Origin: Acidovorax sp. CCYZU-2555
Lineage (GTDB): Bacteria; Pseudomonadota; Gammaproteobacteria; Burkholderiales; Burkholderiaceae_C
Assembly: GCF_018413525.1 (NCBI RefSeq)
Contig: NZ_JAHCDD010000001.1
Location: forward strand, 62,001-126,000
DNA: 64,000 bases
Direction: 5' to 3'
Below the pieces are notes generated by a model. It was not told where the DNA came from. It ran no database searches and saw only the letters and a program-made list of their open reading frames with translations. A program made the translations under genes and the position numbers. Each line of letters starts with the position of its first letter. Position 1 is the first letter of the stretch. This document shows, one piece after another, positions 43,640 through 51,953 of the stretch.

Positions 43640-45062
43640 GGGCGGCCTCCAGTCGGCGAACGTCGGTGATCGCGCCCGTGAGCGCGGCGGCCGCGGCCAT
43701 GGCCGGGCTCATCAGATGGGTGATGGCGCCGCGCCCCTGGCGGCCTTCGAAATTGCGGTTGGTGGTCGAGGCGCAGCGCACGCCGGCCTCCAGGATGTCG
43801 CCATTCATCGCCAGGCACATGGAGCAGCCGGGCTCGCGCCATTCGAAGCCCGCGTCTTGCAGGATGCGTGCAATGCCTTCCTGCTCGGCCATCCGCTTCA
43901 CGGCGCCCGAACCCGGCACCACCATGGCGCGCACGCCGCTGGCCACATGCCGGCCTTCGACCACGCGCGCCACGGCGCGCAGGTCTTCGATGCGCGCATT
44001 GGTGCACGAGCCTATGAACACATGCTGGATGGGCGTGCCTTCGATCGCCGCGCCCGCGGCCAGGCCGGTATAGCGCAGCGCCTGCTCGGTACTGCGGCGC
44101 AGCGGGCCCGCGGGCTGGGCATCGGGCACGGGAATGCGGCCGTCGATGCGCACCACCTGGTCGGGGCTGGTGCCCCAGGTCACATGCGGCGCGATTTCGC
44201 TGGCGTCGAAGCGGTGCTCGATATGAAATTGTGCGCCCTCGTCGGAGAACAGCGTGTCCCAATGCGCGAGCGCGGCGTCACGCACATCGCCCTGGATGTC
44301 GGTCGCGCGCTCGAGCACGTATTGCCTGGCCTTGGCGTCGGGCGCGATCAGCGCGCCGCGCGCGCCGGCTTCGACGGCCATGTTGCAGACCGTGAAGCGC
44401 GCCTCTATCGACAGCGCATCGAGCGCCGTGCCGCAGAACTCGATCACATGGCCGCGCGCGCCCTGCGCACCGATCTGCCCTATGACCATCAGCACCAGGT
44501 CTTTCGCCGTCGTGCCCATGGGCAGCGTGCCGTCGATGCGTATGCGCATGTCCTGGGCCAGCCGGTAGACCAGGGTCTGCGTGGCCAGCACATGCTCGAC
44601 TTCGGACGTGCCTATGCCAAAGCCCAGCGCGCCCAGCGCGCCATAGGTGGTGGTGTGCGAGTCGCCGCAGATCACCACCATGCCGGGGCGGATCATGCCG
44701 TGCTCGGGAGCCACCACATGCTCTATCCCTTGCAAGGCATCGTTGGTGTCAAACAGCGGAATCGCGTGGCGATCGCAGTTCTTCTTCAAATTGCTCGCCT
44801 GCAGCGCGGGCGCGGCATCGCGGATCACGCGGATGCTGCCCGGCTCGGTGGGGATCACATGGCTTACCACCGCGACGTTCTGCCCGGGCATGGGCACGCC
44901 GCGGCCTTTCTCATGCAGTCCGGCAAAGGCCTGGGGGCTGGTGTACTCGTTCATCAGGTGCAGATCGCAGAACAGAAGAACATTCTGTTCGTCCAATCGC
45001 GCGACCGTATGCGAGTCGACCAGTTTTTGATAAAGCGTTCTGTGGGTCATGGGGACAGCCAT
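43632..45062 (-). CDS. 3-isopropylmalate dehydratase large subunit-like (LeuC, aconitase superfamily)
   Basis: 476 residues. The three 4Fe-4S cysteines are present: one in HVFIGSCTNARIED and two in PGCSMCLAMN. ICGDSHTTTYGALGALGFG and NRNFEGRQGRGA are further family blocks. The N-terminal segment (LLFCDLHLMNEYTSPQAF) departs from the usual YIDRHLVHEVTSPQAF of the leucine enzyme. Together with the LysR gene upstream and the absence of leuB, this suggests a second, specialised copy acting on another acid, such as a methylated malate. Leucine synthesis itself cannot be excluded. Confidence 0.88.
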   Translation of the reverse strand: MAVPMTHRTLYQKLVDSHTVARLDEQNVLLFCDLHLMNEYTSPQAFAGLHEKGRGVPMPGQNVAVVSHVIPTEPGSIRVIRDAAPALQASNLKKNCDRHAIPLFDTNDALQGIEHVVAPEHGMIRPGMVVICGDSHTTTYGALGALGFGIGTSEVEHVLATQTLVYRLAQDMRIRIDGTLPMGTTAKDLVLMVIGQIGAQGARGHVIEFCGTALDALSIEARFTVCNMAVEAGARGALIAPDAKARQYVLERATDIQGDVRDAALAHWDTLFSDEGAQFHIEHRFDASEIAPHVTWGTSPDQVVRIDGRIPVPDAQPAGPLRRSTEQALRYTGLAAGAAIEGTPIQHVFIGSCTNARIEDLRAVARVVEGRHVASGVRAMVVPGSGAVKRMAEQEGIARILQDAGFEWREPGCSMCLAMNGDILEAGVRCASTTNRNFEGRQGRGAITHLMSPAMAAAAALTGAITDVRRLEAAHA

Positions 45063-45176
45063 TCGATGCGGCAGGTGGAACCGTCATCGTATAGATGCCA
45101 TCGAACCAAACAATATCGCCAAAGTAACTTCTTTGCGTCGCCAGAAGAAACAATCATGGGCCGTCGCCGGCCGCTT

Positions 45177-46097
45177 TCACCAGCCCAGGAACTCGTCCTT
45201 CGCCGCCTTGTGGTGCGCGAAGGTCTTGACCATGAAGTCGACCAGGACCCGGGTTTTCGCCGACAGGTTGGAACTGTTCGGGAACACCAGATAGATGTCG
45301 GCGTTGGGCAGCGTCCAGTCGGTCAGCACCGGCTGCAGCCGGCCCGAACGCAGGTAGGGCGCGACATCCCACAGCGAGCGCATCAGGATGCCATGGCCGT
45401 CGAGCGCCCACGACAGCGCGCAGTCGCCGTCGTTGCTGCTGAGCGGCCCGCGCACCTTGACGCTCTCCTGGCGCGTACCGGCGCGCAGATGCCAGGTGCC
45501 GAAGGTGTCGTCGCTTTCGCGGATGAACAGGCAGGAATGGCGCTGCAAGGCCGCGGGCTGCAGGGGCAGGCCAGCGCGTTTGAGGTAGGACGGCGCGGCG
45601 CACAGAATGCGCTTGTTGGGCGCGAGCAGGCGCGCGGTCAGTTGCGCATCGGGCATTTCGCCCATGCGAATGACGGCGTCCAGGCCCTGCTCGACCAGGT
45701 TCACGGGCTTGTCGGTAAGGCTCAGCTGGACTTCGACTTCGGGATACTGGCGCGCGAACTTCGACAGCGCGGGCGCGATGAATTGCCGCCCGAAACCCAG
45801 CGTCGCGCTGAGCTTGATCTGGCCGCGCGGCAGGGCTTTCGCGCCGGCCACGCGGCGCTCCAGCGCGTCCATTTCGGCCAGAACGCGCGCGCCTTCGCTG
45901 ACGTAGATTTCGCCTTCGGGCGTGAGGCTGATGCGGCGCGTGGTGCGGTTGAGCAGGCGCACGCCCAGTCGCTTCTCTATGCTGGACAGCCGCTTGCTCG
46001 CCGAAGGCGGCGTCAGGCCCATCTCCTGCGCCGCGGCCGCGAGCGAGCCGTGCTTGATCACCAGCGAGAAGAAAGCCAGATCGGAAAACATGTCCAT
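45177..46097 (-). CDS. LysR-type transcriptional regulator
   Basis: 306 residues. N-terminal winged helix (about 1-62) with FFSLVIKHGSLAAAAQEMGL, LTPPSASKRLSSIEKRLGV and RLLNRTTRRISLTPEG; effector domain from about residue 92. The same strand as and 114 bases upstream of leuC-like, so it probably controls that pair and perhaps the MFS/TPP genes further on. The co-directional, not divergent, layout is less usual for the family. Ligand unknown. Confidence 0.93.
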   Translation of the reverse strand: MDMFSDLAFFSLVIKHGSLAAAAQEMGLTPPSASKRLSSIEKRLGVRLLNRTTRRISLTPEGEIYVSEGARVLAEMDALERRVAGAKALPRGQIKLSATLGFGRQFIAPALSKFARQYPEVEVQLSLTDKPVNLVEQGLDAVIRMGEMPDAQLTARLLAPNKRILCAAPSYLKRAGLPLQPAALQRHSCLFIRESDDTFGTWHLRAGTRQESVKVRGPLSSNDGDCALSWALDGHGILMRSLWDVAPYLRSGRLQPVLTDWTLPNADIYLVFPNSSNLSAKTRVLVDFMVKTFAHHKAAKDEFLGW

Positions 46098-46187
46098 CGA
46101 GTGCCTATTGCGTCGCCACGGGAATGGGTGGATTCTCGCACTACCTCTTTATGTCGTGCGATCACCCTTTCTTTCCCGGGCCGCGGG

Positions 46188-47327
46188 CTACTTGGCGCGC
46201 GTCAGCACGAACTCGGTGATCTCCGAAGGAATGCCCAGCCGTATCGGGAAGCCCATCCACAGCCCCGTGCCGTTGCTCACATAGAGCTGCATGTCGCCCA
46301 CGCGGTAGCCGCGCGTCAGATAGCCTTCGTTGGGCGGCCCGAACACCGGCTCCATGCCTATCACCATGCCGCCATGCGTATGGCCTGACAGCTGGACGGC
46401 GACGCCGGCCTGGGCGTGGCCCGCGGCCCCCGCAGGCCTGTGGGCCAGCAGCACGATGGGCGCGTCCGCGGGCGCGCCTTCGAGCGCCTTGGGCAAATCA
46501 GGGCCTTCGTAGCCGTAGCGCGCGGCCACGGCGTCGGCGATGCCGGCCACCGTCAGTTGCGCATTGCCGTGCCGGACCACCGCATGCTGATTGGTCAGCA
46601 TGCGCACGCCCAGTTCTTCGAAGCGCGACTTCCAGGCGCCGTAGTCGAAGTAGTACTCATGGTTGCCCGGAATGCCGATCACGCCATGGCGCGCCTTGAG
46701 TTGCGCCAGCGGCGCGACATCTTCGCGGCGCGCTTCGACGCTGCCGTCGATGAAGTCGCCTGTCACCACGATCAGATCGGCATCGATGGCATTGGTGCGC
46801 TCGACCACGCCCTGCACCCAGTCCTGCTGGAACAGCTTGCTGATATGCAGATCGCTGAGCTGCACCATCTTGAAGCCCTCCAGCTCGGCGGGCAGGTTCT
46901 TCACGGCCAGGTCCACGCGGTGCACTTCGGGCAGGCGCGTCGCCTGGATGAAGCCAAAGCCGCCCAGACCGAACGCGAGCGCCAGCGTGGTGAGCCTGCG
47001 CGCCGTGCCGCTGGGCGGGCTCGCGCCGCGGCGCGCGGCCGAACGGCGCGTGAGCAGCCAATACAACATGGACAGCACTTCGCCGATGATGGTGAACACC
47101 AGCAGCAGCACGAAGCTGCAGAAGGTCCAGCCCAGCAGCGCGGCAACCGGAAACGGCACCTCGGGACCCCACATGTTGCCGAAGAACACGCGCGACCAGA
47201 ACTGGTAGAGCGCGCCCGGCAGCAGCGCGGCCGCGGCGAGCACGCGCCAGCGCCCACGAATGGGCAGGGGCGCGATGACGCGCGCGACGATGAACAGATA
47301 GGCGATGGCGCAATAGACGTGGAACAC
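46188..47327 (-). CDS. Membrane-bound metallophosphoesterase (YaeI-like)
   Basis: 379 residues if started at the GTG at 47327, the first start codon that directly precedes the first membrane segment (HVYCAIAYLFIVARVI). The frame stays open further but runs into the next gene and has no ATG near. Three to four membrane segments occupy about 1-130. The calcineurin-like domain follows with metal ligands in LSDLHISKL, VTGDFIDG, GIPGNHEYYF and SGHTHGGM. Related proteins hydrolyse UDP-diacylglucosamine or other phosphodiesters at the membrane. The start is the least certain part. Confidence 0.85.
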   Translation of the reverse strand: MFHVYCAIAYLFIVARVIAPLPIRGRWRVLAAAALLPGALYQFWSRVFFGNMWGPEVPFPVAALLGWTFCSFVLLLVFTIIGEVLSMLYWLLTRRSAARRGASPPSGTARRLTTLALAFGLGGFGFIQATRLPEVHRVDLAVKNLPAELEGFKMVQLSDLHISKLFQQDWVQGVVERTNAIDADLIVVTGDFIDGSVEARREDVAPLAQLKARHGVIGIPGNHEYYFDYGAWKSRFEELGVRMLTNQHAVVRHGNAQLTVAGIADAVAARYGYEGPDLPKALEGAPADAPIVLLAHRPAGAAGHAQAGVAVQLSGHTHGGMVIGMEPVFGPPNEGYLTRGYRVGDMQLYVSNGTGLWMGFPIRLGIPSEITEFVLTRAK

Positions 47328-47388
47328 AGGGAATCCGGGAAATGAAGGCGCGGCGGCGCGGGGGACCGGCAGGGCCAGATCAGTGCGC

Positions 47389-48165
47389 CTATTCTGCCGT
47401 GCCCATGTGACGCGCGGATGGAAGCGGCGCCCTTTTGCCGGCCGCTTCCTTTTCCAGCGCAAGGCTCTCGCGGTGGTACATGTAGGCGCCAAACAGCACG
47501 CCGCCCACCAGGCTCAGCGGATTGGACGAGCCGGCGATCAGCAGCAGATTGTTCATGGTGACGCCGCTCCAGACGCCTGCGGTGATCTTCAAGCCCGACT
47601 CGCGTATCTTCTTGGGCTGGCGATCGAAGTAATAAGTGATGCCCGCCTTGATCACAAAGAGTCCCACCAGGCCGGCCGCCGAAGTGTTGACCAGGCCATT
47701 CTTCTCGGCCAGGGACGCATGGTTGAGACCGATATATGTCGTGACGCTGTCGCCGACCGCTGCGGCCAGCGGGATCAGCGCGGCTTGCGAATACCCCGAG
47801 GTCCGACCGGGCTCTTCGGCCTGGGCGGCCGGCGGGGGCTCGGCGGGCAGCGGGTTTTCCACCGCGGGCGCCGGGCCCACCACAATCGATTCACCGGCCG
47901 AATAGCGCATGCCCGCAGATGTGGCCTGAGGTGCGGCCGCGAAAACCCGCTCTTGCGCCGGCGGGGCCGCCAAGCCCAGCACGATCGACTCACCGGCCGA
48001 ATAACGAATCGTCTTTTCCATCGTCAGCTGCGGCAGCAACTGGCCCGACTGCGCAGGCGCCTCATCCGCTGAACCCGTCTCGACACTTGCCTGCTGGGCA
48101 CTTGCGGCCGCAGCGCAGGTTGCAAACACCGTGGTTGCAACCCACTTTCTCAATACATCCGACAT
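47389..48165 (-). CDS. YSAGESI-repeat membrane protein, copy 1 (unrecognised family)
   Basis: 258 residues from the ATG at 48165. Signal peptide about 1-24 (WVATTVFATCAAAASAQ). Then three spaced short repeats: IRYSAGESIVLG, MRYSAGESIVVG and a divergent GYSQAALIPLA, separated by Ala/Pro/Glu linkers. From GDSVTTYIGL onward comes a conserved domain of about 105 residues with hydrophobic stretches AGLVGLFVIKAGITYYF and NNLLLIAGSSNPLSLVGG, ending FGAYMYHRESLALEKE. I know no family name. The pattern Asp-x-x-Thr-Thr followed by Glu-x-Asn-Gly-Leu and a Lys-containing helix is reminiscent of small DUF5658-like membrane proteins, which is only a hint. Normal GC-rich codon use. Its paralog is at 55562, on the other side of the metal-efflux operon. 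A terminator lies in its 5' leader. Confidence 0.85.
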   Translation of the reverse strand: MSDVLRKWVATTVFATCAAAASAQQASVETGSADEAPAQSGQLLPQLTMEKTIRYSAGESIVLGLAAPPAQERVFAAAPQATSAGMRYSAGESIVVGPAPAVENPLPAEPPPAAQAEEPGRTSGYSQAALIPLAAAVGDSVTTYIGLNHASLAEKNGLVNTSAAGLVGLFVIKAGITYYFDRQPKKIRESGLKITAGVWSGVTMNNLLLIAGSSNPLSLVGGVLFGAYMYHRESLALEKEAAGKRAPLPSARHMGTAE

Positions 48166-48190
48166 CTCGCCAACCCTATACACACTGTTC

Positions 48191-48220
48191 AAACAAAAAA
48201 AACCGGGCCCCAAAGGCCCG
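48191..48220 (-). terminator. Terminator in the leader of the YSAGESI copy 1 gene
   Basis: CGGGCC (48204-48209) / GGCCCG (48215-48220) with loop CCAAA, followed on the minus strand by eight U after one G-G pair. It ends only about 25 bases before the start codon at 48165, so any transcript from further upstream must pass it. Confidence 0.8.
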
Positions 48221-48336
48221 ACACACAAGGTTGGCAAAACAGGATTTCAACGCATTGAATCACCGGGCGGCATGGAATGCCTGCCCCTGTCCGCGCAACC
48301 ACACGAAGCAATTCGCACGATTACGAACATTGGATT

Positions 48337-48366
48337 CAAAAAAAAACATCTCCATGACGGAGATGT
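48337..48366 (-). terminator. Terminator of the metal RND operon
   Basis: ACATCTCC (48346-48353) / GGAGATGT (48359-48366), five-base loop, then nine U on the minus strand. About 50 bases after the last gene of the operon. Confidence 0.9.
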
Positions 48367-48383
48367 CGGATATGCGACATTTG

Positions 48384-48410
48384 CGCGCCGGCTCGCATGA
48401 AGCCGGCGCG
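48384..48410 (-). terminator. GC-rich hairpin directly after the RND operon
   Basis: Ten-base stem CGCGCCGGCT (48384-48393) / AGCCGGCGCG (48401-48410), loop CGCATGA, no U-tract. Probably a 3'-end stabilising hairpin in tandem with the terminator at 48337. Confidence 0.55.
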
Positions 48411-48418
48411 ATTGGAAC

Positions 48419-48796
48419 TTACTTCAACGTGAAGCGCGCCGTGCCCAGCGCCTTGCCGCCATCGGTGACCACCGCCACCACCTTGGTGCCCGGCGCCACC
48501 TTGAACGTGCCCTTGGCTTCGAGTTTGTCGCCCGCGGGCAGCAGCTGGGCCTCCTGCTTGTCCTTGCCCGCGAGCAGCGTCAGCTTGGCGCCGGCCTTGG
48601 ACAGGTCGCGCGCCTTGCCGTGGTCGGAGACATAGAGCTGCAGCACATCAGGCTTGGCCACGAGTTCATAGTCGGCTTCCTTGGCCGCGGCAACGACGCC
48701 GCCATGCGCGGGGTCATGGGCATGGTTGCCCGCGGCAAGGACCGGGGCGGCCGCCACCAGGGCGGCGAGGGAAAGCGTGGCAATGGCGATTTTCAT
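48419..48796 (-). CDS. Small periplasmic protein of the metal RND operon
   Basis: 125 residues from the ATG at 48796 with AAAGGA upstream. Signal peptide (IATLSLAALVAAAPVLAA), then a His-containing start GNHAHDPAHGGVVAAAKEAD, then a compact beta-rich domain: YELVAKPDVLQLYVSDHGK, LTLLAGKDKQEAQLLPAG and VAPGTKVVAVVTDGGKAL. The His cluster could bind a metal ion. No named family recognised; CusF motifs (Met/Trp metal site) are absent. It is the last gene of the operon, 23 bases after the pump. Confidence 0.82.
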   Translation of the reverse strand: MKIAIATLSLAALVAAAPVLAAGNHAHDPAHGGVVAAAKEADYELVAKPDVLQLYVSDHGKARDLSKAGAKLTLLAGKDKQEAQLLPAGDKLEAKGTFKVAPGTKVVAVVTDGGKALGTARFTLK

Positions 48797-48819
48797 GAGA
48801 GTCCTTTCGGTTGGGTGAA

Positions 48820-51800
48820 TCACAGGGCTTCGACGTCTTTGGATTCCATGAGGCGCTCGGCGTCCGCACGGCCGAAGAGCCAGAACATGGCGGGGGTCAG
48901 GAAGGTGTCGAGCAAGGTGGCGCTGATCAGGCCGCAGAAGATCACGACCGCCACCGGGTGCAGCACTTCGGTGCCCGGCTGCTCGGCTTCGAACAGCAGC
49001 GGCGCGAGCGCGAACGCCGTCACCAGCGCGGTCATCAGCACGGGCGCGAGCCGTTCGAGCGAGCCGCGCACGATCATCTTGTGATCGAAGTTCTCGCCTT
49101 CGAGCCGCATCAGGTTCACGTAATGGCTGACTTTCAGAATGCCGTTGCGCACCGAAATGCCGGCCAGCGTGATGAAGCCCACGAGCGCGGCGATCGACAG
49201 CGGCTGGCCCGAAAGCCACAGGCCCAGCACCGCGCCGACCAGGGCCAGCGGGATGTTGGCCATGATCAGCAGCGACAGCCGCGTCGACTGGTAGCGGCTG
49301 TAGAGCACGATGAACATCAGCGTCAGCGACACCAGCGACAACAGGCCCACGAGCTTGGAAGCTTCTTCCTGTGCCTGGAACTGCCCGCCCAGCGTGACGA
49401 AATAACCTTCGGGCAAAGGCATGTCGGCGATCACCTGGCGCATGTCGGCGACGATGTCGGAAAGCGGCCGGCCCTGCGAGTTCGCCGACAGCACGATGCG
49501 GCGCTTGCCGTCGTCGCGGCTGATCTGGTTGGGGCCGTCGCCTTCCTCGATGCTCGCGATCTTCGACAGCGGAACGCGGCCCGTGGGCGTCTCGATCAGG
49601 ATGTCCTTGAGCCCGTTGGCCGAACGCGTCTCTTCGGGCAGTTTCACGACCAGCGCGAAGCGCCGCCCGCCTTCGACGATCTGCGTCACGCGCTCGCCTT
49701 CGACCAGGCTTTGCAGCGTGGCCAGCACCTGCGGCACGGGCACGCCGTACTGCGCGGCGGCCGCATAGTCGATGCGCACCTTGATCTGCGGCGCCAGCAC
49801 CTGCTTTTCGACTTCGAGATCGGCCAGGCCGGGAATGGCCGCGAGCCGCGCGCGCAGCGCATCGGCCTGGCCGCGCAAGGTGTCGAGGTCTTCGCCGAAG
49901 ATCTTGATTGCGATTTGCGAGCGCACGCCCGACAGCATGTGATCGATGCGGTGAGAGATGGGCTGGCCGATCGAAATCGCCGCCGGCAGGTTCGCCAGCC
50001 GCGCGCGGATATCGGCCGAGATCTCCGCCATCGAGCGCGTGAGTTCGCCCGAAGGCTTGAGGCCTACGTCGAGCTCGCTCACATGCACGCCTTCGGCATG
50101 CTCGTCGAGTTCGGCGCGGCCGCTGCGCCGGCCCACGTGGGTCACTTCGGGCACCTGCTTGACCAGCACTTCGGCCTGGCGCGCGAGCGCCGACGTCTCC
50201 GACAGCGTCACGCCCGGGTTGAGCCGTATGCCAATCATCAGCGTGCCTTCGTTGAACGGCGGCAGAAAGGTCGTGGGAAAGAACGGCACCGAAGCAATGG
50301 CCAGCAGCACCGCCACACCCGCGGCCGCGAGCGTGGCCTTGGGGCGGTTCAAGACCTTCTGCAAGCCGACCGCGTACTGGCGCTTGAGCCAGGCCAGCAG
50401 CCGCGTATCGCCATGGTCCAGCGACTTCATGCCGGGCAGCAGGTAGTACGACAGCACGGGCGTCACCGTGACCGACACCATCAGGCTCGCCAGCGTCGAG
50501 ACGATGAACGCAATGCCCAGCGGAATGAACAGCCGGCCCTCGATGCCCGGCAGCGCGAACAGCGGCACGAACACCAGCACGATGATCACCGTGGCGTAGA
50601 GAATCGCCGAGCGCACTTCCATCGACGCGCGTGCGACCAGCGCCAGCACATTGGTGCGCTGGCCCGGGTGGCGCGCGCGGTCTTCCTTCAGGCGCCGCAG
50701 GATGTTCTCCACATCGACCACGGCATCATCGACCAGGCCGCCGATGGCGATCGCCAGCCCGCCCAGCGTCATGGTGTTGATCGACAGACCGAAGTACTTG
50801 AAGACCAGGGCCGTGAGAAAGATCGACACCGGAATCGCCGTGAGCGCGATGATGGTCGGGCGCAGCGTTCCCAGGAAGAAGAACAGGATGGCGGCGACGA
50901 ACACCGACGCGCCAATCAGCTTCCACTTGAGGTTGTCTATCGACGCCTCGATGAAGCTTGCCTGGCGGAAGGTCACGCGCGGCGCGTCCATGCCCGCGGG
51001 CAGCGAGGCATTCATGCCTTCGAGTGCCTGCTCGATGGCGCGCGTGAGCGCGATGGTGTCGGCCGTGGGCTGCTTCTGTATGCCCAGAATCACCGCGGGC
51101 TTGCCTTCGAAGCCCGCGTCGCCGCGCTTGAGCGCCGCGGCGAACGTGACTTCGGCGATCTGGCGCAGCAGGATGGGCTGGCCGTTCTTCGCCGTGAGCG
51201 CGAGGTTGCTCAGGTCTTCGAGGCGCGAAGTTCTGCCCAGATGGCGGATCAGATATTCGCGGCCGTTGAGCTCGAGAAATCCGCCCGAGGTATTGGATGA
51301 GTAGCCCTTGAGCGCGGACTCGAGCTGGTCATGCGAAATGCCCAGATCGGCCATGCGCCGCGTGTCGGGCTGCACCTGGAACTGGCGCACTTCGCCGCCG
51401 ATGGGAATCACCTGGGCCACGCCCGGCACGGCCATGAGCCGCGGGCGCAGCACCCAGTCGGCGTACTCGCGCACCGCCATCTGCGAGACCTTGGCGGTGT
51501 CGACGGGAATCGCGATCTGCATGATTTCGCCCATGATGGAGCTGATGGGCCCCATGCGCGGCACCACGCCGGGCGCTATGCCCTCCTCCATCGACGCGAG
51601 GCGTTCGGACACCATCTGCCGTGCGCGGAAGATGTCCGTGCTCCAGTCGAAGGTGATGTAGACGAACGACAGGCCCGCCGATGAAACGGAGCGCACGGTT
51701 TCCACACCGGTCAGGCCGTTCATCGTGGTTTCGAGCGGAAAGGTGATCAGCTGTTCGACCTCCTCGGCGGCCATGCCGCCGGCCTCGGTCATCACGGTGA

Positions 51801-51939
51801 CCGTAGGCTTGTTGAGATCGGGAAAGACGTCGACGGGCGTGCGCGAAAGCGTCCACGCGCCGTAGAACATCAGCACCACGCTGGCGATGATGACCAGCAG
51901 GCGATTGGCCAGGCTGTTGACGAGAAGCCATTTGAACAT
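48820..51939 (-). CDS. Heavy-metal RND efflux pump (CzcA/CusA family, HME)
   Basis: 1039 residues, the usual length. Twelve-segment RND layout: first segment LLVIIASVVLMFYGAWTL, porter domain beginning PVDVFPDLNKPTVTV, then TM2-6 and a second porter half. The TM4 proton-relay motif reads AIGGLVDDAVVDVENIL. It has Ala where Zn/Co/Cd pumps of CzcA type have the first Asp of DFG, and so fits the Cu/Ag (CusA) or undefined HME pattern better, with an extra Asp pair. It takes metal from the periplasm and drives it through adaptor and outer-membrane factor by proton import. Fifth gene in the operon, 14 bases after the adaptor. Confidence 0.94.
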   Translation of the reverse strand: MFKWLLVNSLANRLLVIIASVVLMFYGAWTLSRTPVDVFPDLNKPTVTVMTEAGGMAAEEVEQLITFPLETTMNGLTGVETVRSVSSAGLSFVYITFDWSTDIFRARQMVSERLASMEEGIAPGVVPRMGPISSIMGEIMQIAIPVDTAKVSQMAVREYADWVLRPRLMAVPGVAQVIPIGGEVRQFQVQPDTRRMADLGISHDQLESALKGYSSNTSGGFLELNGREYLIRHLGRTSRLEDLSNLALTAKNGQPILLRQIAEVTFAAALKRGDAGFEGKPAVILGIQKQPTADTIALTRAIEQALEGMNASLPAGMDAPRVTFRQASFIEASIDNLKWKLIGASVFVAAILFFFLGTLRPTIIALTAIPVSIFLTALVFKYFGLSINTMTLGGLAIAIGGLVDDAVVDVENILRRLKEDRARHPGQRTNVLALVARASMEVRSAILYATVIIVLVFVPLFALPGIEGRLFIPLGIAFIVSTLASLMVSVTVTPVLSYYLLPGMKSLDHGDTRLLAWLKRQYAVGLQKVLNRPKATLAAAGVAVLLAIASVPFFPTTFLPPFNEGTLMIGIRLNPGVTLSETSALARQAEVLVKQVPEVTHVGRRSGRAELDEHAEGVHVSELDVGLKPSGELTRSMAEISADIRARLANLPAAISIGQPISHRIDHMLSGVRSQIAIKIFGEDLDTLRGQADALRARLAAIPGLADLEVEKQVLAPQIKVRIDYAAAAQYGVPVPQVLATLQSLVEGERVTQIVEGGRRFALVVKLPEETRSANGLKDILIETPTGRVPLSKIASIEEGDGPNQISRDDGKRRIVLSANSQGRPLSDIVADMRQVIADMPLPEGYFVTLGGQFQAQEEASKLVGLLSLVSLTLMFIVLYSRYQSTRLSLLIMANIPLALVGAVLGLWLSGQPLSIAALVGFITLAGISVRNGILKVSHYVNLMRLEGENFDHKMIVRGSLERLAPVLMTALVTAFALAPLLFEAEQPGTEVLHPVAVVIFCGLISATLLDTFLTPAMFWLFGRADAERLMESKDVEAL

Positions 51940-51953
51940 TTGAATGGCTCCCG

